Source: Ectocarpus siliculosus
Taxonomy: Eukaryota; Sar; Phaeophyceae; Ectocarpales; Ectocarpaceae
NCBI GenBank assembly: GCA_000310025.1
Contig: FN648606.1
Span: 73,716-121,197 of the forward strand
Direction: 5' to 3'
DNA length: 47,482 bases
Position numbers and translations under genes: made by a program. The first letter of the stretch is position 1; each line of letters opens with the position of its first letter. Below the pieces are notes generated by a model. The model ran no database searches. It worked only from the letters and a program-made list of their open reading frames with translations, and was not told where the DNA came from. Below are positions 34,701 through 42,261 of this stretch, in pieces.

Positions 34701-37700
34701 CCACTCAAGGATGCCTCTGCACCTGTCGAGAGAGCGACCCTGCCACCGCGCCCTGTGGTTCCGGAACAGGCTTCGATTGCCTCGACCCGGCCTCGGACTG
34801 CGGTGAGCAAGTTTGGAACCGCTTTCTGCCGTGTGTTGTGGATGAGATGATCTCGTGCAGAGCAGTACCAGATGCAGCCAGCCCCGCAGCTACTATGCTG
34901 AAGTCCACGCGTTGCGGAATACCCCCCACTCAGGTCTTCACGTGCTCCTCTTCCATTTCTTGTTCTCTGCCACGGTATGAAGCCTATATCGGTCCTCACG
35001 TGCAATGACTTCCAAGTTGGCTCGTGATATCTGTTTGAAGAGGTTGTTCGCCATAGGAGTCTCAGTTCTATTGAAACCGGCGTGAAGGGCCGGTTTGGTG
35101 CGACTACGTGCCGGTCCGATTCACCTGTAGGCTACGGCATATGCACCCCTCGAGAGTGAGCTCGTATAGCAGGACAATCCAGTGTGATATCGAGATGGGG
35201 TAAATCAACTACGTACGGATAGGTATGCAGTTCGGGTCAATGGACGGACGTAAACACTGTTCACGAAGTATTTCTGCTACAAATTTGGCTGGCACCGGGA
35301 ACTCAAATGTGTATGTTCTGTCACAAGCAAGGGAAGGTGCTATTTGATCCCGTTAGGGTGCATGCCAAGGCCACAAATTTCAATGAACGGTGCACTTCTG
35401 CACAGCCCCTTATGCCCCGCCCATTTCGGTGTGCCACGTTGACATAGATCCCTGACGACCATTTCCCTTGCTCTGTTGCCTTTGATGTCCAAAAGATGAA
35501 CTTGCACGCCTTGCAAAGGATGCTAGGGGTTTGGTTCATGCCGTGAATACAATCATGAGTAAAGCCCTGTACGTACACACCAAGAATATTCATGAAACGA
35601 GGCAATCACTGGTATAAGTGCTAAAGGTACATTCAACTTGATCGTGTCAATGTCGGCTAACCCTCACCGACTCTCTTGCGCCCGAACGAACGGAAGTTCT
35701 GAACAGCAATGTTGTCAAGCCCCGCATTCTAGGTTGTACCGTACAGGCCGACTAAGGGGAAACGCGTGTCTCAGGCCTGTTGAGTTGTGTATGATTCTAT
35801 CGTACATCTACGAGTAGGTACGTTCTTTTCGTCCCTCGGAGATCCATGTTAGTTCAAAGGGGCATTTAATGGAATAACAGCCACGGATAACATACTGGGG
35901 TAGCTCATGATCATGATCATGACCCGGTTATGATCGACTAATGATCGGAAAAATTCAGACCGAGTTGACGTCATTCATTAGTTCGTTGTTTCCCATTTCT
36001 GCGGAAATCGTCGGCCAGACTGTCGGCTCATGACCCGGTAATGATCTAGCCATGATGGTGTCATTGCCGAGTGGGGATTATGTCATGACCGGGCCACGAG
36101 GAGTGGACCATGACGGGGACATGATGATGTCATCACCCTACTATCGTGGCCCCACCATGAACCGATGGTCTGTCTAGATTTATCGCATTAACGCCAACCT
36201 ACTGTAGCACCTTTGTCGGCACACAAACATACTGTACGAAATATCTCATGATCACCAACCTAGAGCCAATGCTGGCGCACCAACGTAGAATGTATCCACC
36301 CAGCTCCAACCTGGCACCTATTGAGTGGGTTTTACCGTCGGGTTTCCGTTAGTGTTGGGTTCATAGCCGGTTTGATGCCCGTTGCCAAATCAAAATCTGT
36401 ATAGGGGTACCAGAATTACGTTGGATGTAAACCGATTGGTTGCCGCCGGTTTAAAGAATAGAACGCAATGCTGTTGTAGAGCAGGGCGGGGATCCGGGAA
36501 CCATTCAATCTATTTTTTTTCCTGCATGGGGTGTTGTCGGCCTGTCGGGGGCGTGAATGCATGGATTATTTAGGGCCTAGCCATTACCAGGTTTTCACAA
36601 GGTCATGACTCGGTCGCGGCCGGGTCCGGATCTGAGCGCGAATGGGTCATGGACGAGTCATGACGCGGTCATGACCTAGGACATGCCTAGATCATGATTG
36701 ATTTCGACCATGATCGAGATCATGGCTCACTCTCGTGACCAAGTCATCACCCAGTCGCGGCCGAGTTTTGATCGTCATGACCCAGTCGCACCCGGTTATT
36801 GCAGGTCGCGGCCCATTCGCGCCCGATTGTTGGATGTCATGACCCAGTCATGCCCGGGTCATATCTCAGCCATGATCACGATCATGAGAACTCCCAATGT
36901 TAGAGCCCCATTCATTTGCCGTAAGAAAATCTGCCCGCTGGCAAGCCGTAATTCATTCCACGCCAGCCACACGACTAGCAAAGACCCTAGGGTAGCGCCA
37001 TTGGGCCTCACGGATGGCCGCAACAATCGTTCTTAGGCCGTGATATCACGTGGTATCACCCACCGGGTTGTCACCCCTCCTGGGTATCACGCTCCCTGGT
37101 TGGCGATATCAAAATCCCTCCATGGCTCTCCCACGGCCTGCAGGGTCTATCGGGTTGTCGGTATCAAAACATGGTGGAAAAGACACACCGTGAAAAAACT
37201 AAACCTATGCTGCCTTTCTCTCCTCTTCCCCCATCGTCGTGTGCTTGTTCCCACCCGTCACCTTCGTTCGGTCACCGCTCGGAAGTCGAGGAGCCAACAG
37301 GTACGCACCTTAAACGCGGTGGAAGTCTTCGAAGTGCAACGTTTTTCGGAACGATGCAGAACACGTCCATCTGACCTCGTTGGAAGTACGTATCGGTTAA
37401 TACATCCTTTGCAAAATATCTGGTTCCGTCCGGCCAATTTTCTGCGAGCGTTCACTTGCGGGCAACATTCATCTCAAGCGTTTTGCAGCACCGAGCGCAT
37501 GAGACTAGTCTAGAGTAAGATATCCTTGTGGTGGTTGGGGAAACAGGTCTCTAGGGTGTGCGACGATCGCAGGGTGTCTCTATGTGCACAGCGTGACAGA
37601 CATTCGCTGGTGTACTGTTGAGACTTCATGAGGCCCTCGATCTGCTCTAGATGGAGTCTCTTCCGACAACACACCGGGTTCTGATTGGCATGGCTTTCCT

Positions 37701-39282
37701 CGCCCGCTCCCCCCGCCCTCCCCGCTCCCCCTCGTGCGCGGTTTGGGCGCGTAGCGTGCGTGGACGATGACGACTGCACCCTTCCCGAGGAATGCTGCCT
37801 ATTGAAGCTGGTGTGCGAGATACCTGACCCTGCGGACCCTACGGCTTGCGGTGAGCAATAGACAGGAGGAGTATGTTCAGATGAACGGACTGATTTCTTC
37901 TGCCACGAGACATATAGAACATCCGAAGGTTTGATTGGGGTGAGCGATGGCGACGGCGTGTGACAGGGTCTCCATGCTGCGTGGGGTGTGCATCCGTCAT
38001 GCAACGCAAAGTCGATAGGCTGGGAATGTTTTCCCCTCAAATGTTGTGGCTGCGGTGACGGGCTCCTTTTTGAGAGCTTCATCAAAAATATCACGTCACT
38101 GCTTGCTGCAGCGTCTATTATTGTAGAGTCATTCCATTTGGTCCCTTGGCAGGGGTGGAGGCTAGGCTTAGAAGAGTTGTATTTGTGACACGTAAAGACC
38201 CGCGGTCCTCAAGCAGATGCTACCGCCAAATATGGAGTACAGTTTTTGCTTACCCTGTTGCCGGAAATCGGTCGGAACCCCGACGCACTGCAGGTGACCC
38301 CCACATGACTGGCTTCCACGGCCAGAAGTTCGACTTCACGGGCAGCGACGGTCAGTGGTACTGCCTTATCTCAGACCTGCCGTCCATGCACCTTAACATG
38401 CGTGTGACGGCGCCCGTCTCTTCCCGGCCGGACATCACGTACATCACCGGGCTCTCCCTCATCACCACCGATGGAAATGGCCAAGAACACAGCATCGTCA
38501 TTTCCGTTAAGGACCCACACAGCCTGGATAGTGACTGCCCGGCCGGAGTGTCCCCCTGCCTTGCGGATGGCTCGTTGAGCGTGGTGCTCGATGGAAACGA
38601 GACCCTGCTTGCCCCCGGTGCGGTTGAGCTTGCTCCAGACGTCAAGGTCTCCGCTGTCAACATTCCCGGTGCCTGCCGATCGTTCGGGTTCGAAAAGTAC
38701 TGGGAGCGGAAGAAGCTTGAGTACGCGCAGGCTGGCGGCCGCAGGCTGCTCATACAGCAGTCGATGGGGGAGTGGATACTGGGGGACCCCACCGCGACCA
38801 ACATGGCGGAGTGCACGGAGTATGTGGCCCGTCACGTAGCGGGGGGCGAGGACGGTGACTTGTTCACCCACCAATCCGAGCATGCGTCTTTCCAGATCGT
38901 CACACCAGCGGCCGTTATGCGACTTAGCCACGGACGACTCCACCAGATCGCGCAGTTCGGCCTACCGGACCATTTGACTTGGCAGATGAATCTGGCTGTC
39001 GATCACAACGACGTGAGCCTGACCGCCAAGGGGGTCCTGGGAGAGACGATGGTTCCCACCCGTACGGCTAGCGGGGAGTACATCATGCATGGCATGGAGG
39101 CCATTCGCGGAACCCAGGAAGATTGTGAGTCACCCCTGCCTACGAACGGCACTGGCATGTATCCAGGGGATGTGCCTGGTAGACAAACCAGAACAGCGGT
39201 GATCGAACCGCGCCTTGATGAGGTTCGGTGTTATGCGATAAACCTGGTGCCAATTGAAATCCCATGCTCAATGCTAGGTTGA
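15636..39282 (+). CDS. Secreted modular zinc metalloprotease (metzincin) with LNR-like/Cys-rich modules and vWD-like C-terminus
   Basis: Exons read as 15636-15876, 18531-18625, 20026-20130, 20536-20634, 23144-23305, 23786-23946, 24335-24511, 25343-25514, 26395-26509, module 1 (28266-31437), module 2 (32098-34802), 37755-37850 and 38294-39282. A signal peptide (MKLAGSYCFLLALCVFLA) precedes an acidic propeptide. The catalytic domain opens IDVLIFYSPEAA and carries HEIAHNMGCYHD, whose three His bind zinc with Glu as general base, plus the Met-turn RTIMSYY and YFSNPDVTY. This is typical of reprolysin-like (M12B/M72-type) metzincins. A Cys-rich exon, two copies of a five-exon Cys-rich module, a further Cys exon and a vWD-like domain follow. 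The enzyme should act outside the cell or at the wall; its substrate is unknown. Phases agree at all junctions except between the second and third exons of each module. The stop is the first in frame, but GATT|GTGAGT at 39124 is a good alternative donor that would add a downstream exon. Confidence 0.85.
16200..17960. repeat. Duplicated intron segment (two diverged copies ~1.1 kb apart)
   Basis: Three collinear blocks in intron 1 recur in order. About 16217-16300 matches 17354-17426 (GGACAGCAGTATC / GGACAGTGGTATC, then AAAGATGCACCT / AAAGATGCGCCT). About 16412-16490 matches 17585-17655 (GGTACGCTATCA / GGTACGCTGTCA, then CAACAAGGA). About 16735-16915 matches 17805-17945 (TCGAAAGGAATCTC shared). 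No reading frame is conserved across them. Confidence 0.75.
17291..17321. repeat. GT dinucleotide repeat
   Basis: Near-perfect (GT)n interrupted by one C, in intron 1 of the metalloprotease gene. Confidence 0.95.
23144..25514 (+). other. Metzincin catalytic domain exons
   Basis: Four exons. 23144-23305 carries IDVLIFYSPEAA and EYRLVHVAE; 23786-23946 carries SDVDDLRDQYQGDLVQLVGY. 24335-24511 carries the zinc site HEIAHNMGCYHDR in a frame fixed by a split Gly codon. 25343-25514 carries RTIMSYY (Met-turn) and YFSNPDVTYLNKATG. The spacing DLRDxYxADLV..HExxHxxGxxHD..TIMSY..YFSNP matches the M72/M12B-like secreted peptidases of bacteria and algae. All catalytic residues are present, so the enzyme looks active. 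Confidence 0.92.
25673..25727. repeat. GA dinucleotide repeat
   Basis: An uninterrupted (AG)n run of about 55 bases in an intron of the metalloprotease gene. Confidence 0.97.
26510..28265. other. 1.75-kb intron of the metalloprotease gene
   Basis: Between exons 26395-26509 and 28266-28331. Poly-C and poly-T runs occur at 26779-26810. No further exon, RNA gene or repeat was recognised. Confidence 0.5.
28266..31437 (+). repeat. Five-exon Cys-rich module, copy 1
   Basis: Exon a 28266-28331 (ECAGSGGDTAAIEDMVCDP). Exon b 28985-29021 (ENNVEECQYDGG). Exon c about 29385-29580, with SCCECDCSNQVCDEDNTCVT and ending PAWDCV. Exon d 30870-30944 (DETLASSGYTF). Exon e 31309-31437 (CFCVCRESDPAEALCGSGSG). 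Exons a and b together resemble an LNR (Lin-12/Notch repeat): CDPxxNNxExCxYDGGD. The module begins and ends in phase 1. The b-to-c junction does not resolve in phase with the acceptor chosen (CACACAG|GAAGAA), so a tiny exon may be missed there. Confidence 0.85.
32098..34802 (+). repeat. Five-exon Cys-rich module, copy 2
   Basis: Exon a 32098-32157 (ECGVAGGDTRNMGDKVCDPG). Exon b 32822-32858 (ANNIEACGYDGG). Exon c about 33178-33382, with SCCECDCSNQACDGDHTCVT and ending PAWDCV. Exon d 34185-34250 (DETLANGAYSYSS). Exon e 34674-34802 (CLCTCRESDPATAPCGSGTG). Each exon pairs with its counterpart in copy 1, with the same splice phases and the same 37-base exon b. The starts of the b and d introns are also alike (GTGAGTAAA.., GGTAAGTTCCA..), showing that genomic DNA, not just coding sequence, was duplicated. 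Confidence 0.88.
33570..33870. repeat. TTCCATGGA-word cluster in an intron
   Basis: The palindromic word CCATGG in the context TTCCATGGAG/C occurs repeatedly, with many one-base variants such as TTCCATAG and TTCCACG, in the intron between exons c and d of module 2. The block is dense for about 300 bp, then stops at a CAACCCCAACCCTAAC stretch. Confidence 0.75.
35888..36902. mobile_element. ~1-kb inverted-repeat element rich in TCATGA words
   Basis: TAACATACTGGGGTAG then CTCATGATCATGATCATG at the left end is matched in inverse orientation at the right end (reverse complement TAACATTGGGAGTT then CTCATGATCGTGATCATG). The roughly 230-300 bp inside each end are packed with TCATGAC, GATCATGA, GACCCGGT and TCGCGGCC words, while the centre (about 36180-36590) is ordinary. 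It sits in the intron between module 2 and exon 37755. No transposase frame is present, so it looks like a non-autonomous element or a palindrome-built satellite. Confidence 0.6.
37755..37850 (+). other. Single Cys-rich exon between module 2 and the vWD-like domain
   Basis: Reads CVDDDDCTLPEECCLLKLVC then EIPDPADPTACG, bounded by phase-1 introns (GCGTAG acceptor, TGCG|GTGAGC donor). It resembles the earlier DSDCCAGFCGSAGNC exon at 26395-26509 in size and Cys pattern. Confidence 0.75.
38294..39282 (+). other. vWD-like C-terminal domain exon
   Basis: The longest exon, 989 bases. It opens GDPHMTGFHGQKFDFTGSDG, the DPHxxxFxGxxFDFxG signature seen at the start of von Willebrand D-like and plant root-cap-like domains. 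Strand-rich sequence follows (LNMRVTAPVS, YITGLSLITTDG, ITTDGNGQEHSIVIS) and later LAVDHNDVSLTAKGVLGETM. Near the end, EAIRGTQEDCESPL contains a consensus donor inside the Cys codon, so the last 52 codons may be intron. In animal proteins this domain type mediates extracellular binding or assembly; its role here is unknown. Confidence 0.8.
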
Positions 39283-39416
39283 ACAAATCGACACAATGCT
39301 GTTTGCTTGCTCTTCCGTGACTCGTCAGTCCTACTCTGCATGTGTCCGTATGCCAGGATGATTTCGCGATTGACAGACGCGCCTACTAAATATCATTTGG
39401 CCAAAATTGCCCCGCG

Positions 39417-39647
39417 TTAGTTCACAGTTTTTGCCGTGCGCCCCACTGCCAACACGCAGACCACGTGGAGGGACCCGTGGGCCTTGACTTCAATCTGAGC
39501 TAGAGTACCTGGAGCCCGCTTCGACGCCTTCATCTTCAGAGCGGAAAGTCCCGTGTGCTCCACGGTCATCACGTAGACAACGTGGGGGGGCCCGGGGGCC
39601 TTGACTTGAATCTGGGGTGGATTGCCGAGAGAGCCCACATGGACCAC
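39417..39647 (-). other. Possible exon fragment with a 39-residue tandem peptide repeat
   Basis: On the minus strand an open frame encodes IQVKAPGPPHVVYVMTVEHT and, 39 residues on, IEVKAHGSLHVVCVLAVGRT. The DNA copies (39470-39500 and 39585-39615) are similar, with substitutions spread through the codons. An AG just before GTGGTCCATGTG would serve as an acceptor and the frame ends in TAG/TAA on both sides. It may be a decayed exon or a non-coding tandem duplication. Confidence 0.3.
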
Positions 39648-41304
39648 CTACATGACGAGACCAGCATGTCTTTCCTGCAGTTTCGCATCAACAGTAGGCA
39701 TGCAGACCATCAAAATCGTCGTGTGACACCTTTGATTGTTTTCAAGAAGCTCATATGGGATGGATGCAGAGCCCATCGGCGTGCATACAAGAACCAGTCA
39801 GATATTCTTTGCCAAGTTAGTTCCGCTCTCTAGTCTACCGCCACCAGTGGGTTGTTGAGTGGGATGTGCGACACACGCACAGTCCCAACCGTAGGTATGT
39901 CACTCCTGAAATAGCAACAGGCTGTTTTTGCATTGGGCTTTCCCACGACCGTCTCATATTCTCCCTGTCGACTTTTTAGGGTTGTTGGTAGGGTTGGTGC
40001 TCGGTGGAGGTCAGAGATGGTTTAATTGTAGACGTAGGGGAAGTTGGATAATTAGGTAAAATGAGCTTGTCCATTGACTTGGTTCCTCTAAGATCGAGGT
40101 AATACTTTCGGTTGTTGCCGCAGTCATGGGTTCTGTGTGCTCAAAGTAAACAGTGTGGACTTGGCCCAAACGTTCGCTGTTGACATCGGTACCGTGCGGT
40201 GCTGCACAAACGCGGTTAGAACATCAGACATCAGGACAGCAATGAATTGTCATGGCCATAATGTTCTTAATTGTTCTTTCTTGGGCTTGAGGGATGTAAT
40301 ACATACATGTACTGTAGTTCTTGGTTTATAGGCTTCGTTAAAAAATAGGCTTCGCGTTGGGTTTACGAGGGATAGAACTCATCGCTGTCAACCACCATCA
40401 AGTTTTTGTGGTACCACGGTAATGCAATACTCAGGTGGCGCGCGTCTTTGCCTCGGTTTCATTCAGTATCAGGAGCGAGGGGACGTTCAAACAGCGCCGA
40501 AAGATTAAGATTAGTATTTTGCCGAAGGGAGACAGATTGTTAACGATAACATAGGATGGTTTCACCGAGCGAGGTAATTTGGCAACCTGGCAGGTATCTA
40601 CAGATCGATTACTTTTCTCGAGAAGAGTATGTGGGGAAATTTCGTAGCGGGTGACCGTGGATTTTGTGTAACGGTAGTACCTTGCGAGGATCACAAGTAT
40701 ATTATATAAGTCGCTGACTGCATTTCGAGAGGGCTCGTATTTGTGGCTACACGGCACAGGAAGTGGGCGCGGGCAGTATGACGTTGGTTCGGCGTTTCTT
40801 CAAATAGCGCCGGGACCATGTTTGTTTTTTTTGCCCTAGTCTGTGCTCTTCCTGTTGGATATTTCCATCGCATTGTACATGCGATAACTCTTGGTAAACA
40901 GCGATACGTACAGTGTCGCTCTCGCCGTCTTATCAAGACACGCCGTAGTGCAGGTGCGCATTCTGTGTTTGATATACTGCTGAACAAGCAGAGAGATTTT
41001 TCCAGGATACTATGTATGGTCCCCCATCCTCACACGCCGTTATTCTTCCGGTCTCTCCGACGAAAATATGTGCGTTTCTTCAACATGTTTTTCCACCTGG
41101 GAAGTCTTCATCCTCGTGCAAGAGCTTTCCGGCACAACAGTCTCATGGAGGCTGATTGCCACGAGCAGTGTAAGCCGTGTCGCAACGCACCACGTGCGGA
41201 CACGCTCTGAGTTAAGCTTCTGACCGGCTGCATCATCAGGTGCTTTGCCGTACATCGTACGTCACTCGCATTGGGTTTCCCTCATTTTCTGCAGTTTTCC
41301 CAAT

Positions 41305-41420
41305 TGATCCACGGGACACCCATGGGTGGACACCCATGGATGACCCGTCACCCATGGGCCGCCCAAAGGCTCCCCGTTAGGGCCATGGGCACCCCATGGG
41401 AAGCCCATGGGCGGCCAACG
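41305..41420. repeat. CCCATGGG-word cluster
   Basis: CCCATGGG or a one-base variant occurs about eight times within 115 bases, alternating with GGGCAC and GCGGCC. It is the third CATG-cored word cluster in the window, with different flanking bases from the other two. Confidence 0.8.
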
Positions 41421-41548
41421 ACAGCCCTTCAACCGAATCAGTGTACTCCTCCTAAACAATAGACTATCTGCTTCGGAACGGGCAGTATAGCCTCACGCCA
41501 ACCGCAACCCTAAACCCAAGCCCATACGATACGTGCTAGGTTGGGGAC

Positions 41549-41632
41549 TGGTGGCTAAGTTCTACAGTTGATGTGAAGGTGGCTAAGCTCTAGGTTGATT
41601 TGTCGGTGGCGAAGTTCTAGGCTGAAGTGCCC
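41549..41632. repeat. Short tandem repeat, ~27-bp unit, 3 copies
   Basis: GGTGGCTAAGTTCTA / GGTGGCTAAGCTCTAGGTTGAT / GGTGGCGAAGTTCTAGGCTGA repeat head to tail. Confidence 0.85.
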
Positions 41633-41698
41633 ACGGTGGGCACTTCATGCCCTGAAGCCTGTCGCGCCTGGCTCGTTTGTTCTCGCTTCTTTTTTCAC

Positions 41699-42085
41699 GG
41701 TCTCTCTGCGTGTTGCCCCCCCGTAGTCATCTATAAAAAAAAACACCACAAAAACAAAAGACAAATGGTACTGCTGTACGTGTCCAAAAATAAAACGAAC
41801 TTTGGTCGTGCGCCACACGTTCTCTCTGCGTGTTCCCTCCCCCTAGTCATCTGTAAAAAAGCACTACAAAAAAAGAAGACAAGTGGTACTGATGTACGTG
41901 GCAAAAAAAAAAGAACTTTGGTCGTGCGCCACACGTTCTCTCTGCGTGTTCCCCCCCCCTGGTCGTATACGATTGCAGCGGTGCTTCGTGAAAAACACAA
42001 AAAAAAACAAGTGGTACTGCTGTATTGCCTAAAAAAAACATCGAACATCAAGTGTGCGCTACGCGTTCTCCATGCGTGTTCCACA
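41699..42085. repeat. Tandem array of ~116-129-bp units
   Basis: The motif GTTCTCTCTGCGTGTTCCC begins near 41699, 41819, 41935 and 42064. Each is followed by TAGTCATCTGTAAAAAA-like sequence and then GTGGTACTGCTGTACGTG..AACTTTGGTCGTGCGCCACAC. Three full copies and one partial copy are seen, the third and fourth more diverged. It lies just beyond the stop codon of the minus-strand gene and keeps long plus-strand frames open by chance. Confidence 0.9.
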
Positions 42086-42261
42086 CGTGGTGCACTCACT
42101 CGTCAAACACTCACCCGACAAAAGACAAACGGTACGGCAAGTGAAAGCGATCTGCCCTCTCCCCCACCCGCCCACACACGCACGATCTTACACCAACCGC
42201 CACAAAACAAAGTCGATCGCTCGTGCACATATGGAATCGGAGAGGGACCGCGGGCTGTCCC

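Larger units (their letters stand above)
39283..41698. other. Intergenic region between the metalloprotease and the minus-strand gene
   Basis: No gene family is recognised. It contains the duplicated peptide-coding patch at 39417-39647, a CCCATGGG cluster at 41305-41420 and a short tandem repeat at 41549-41632. The stretch 39850-41250 shows no convincing coding signal. One 130-codon frame (40818-41210) starts with a hydrophobic run but has no supporting features. Confidence 0.5.

Noticed and set aside
37510-38094. 194-codon minus-strand frame
   Set aside because: Overlaps the Cys-rich exon 37755-37850 in antisense and is low in protein-like character.
40818-41210. 130-codon plus-strand frame starting with a hydrophobic run
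   Set aside because: The leader looks secretion-like, but the rest is Arg/His/Phe-rich without a family, repeat or splice context. Too weak to list as a gene.
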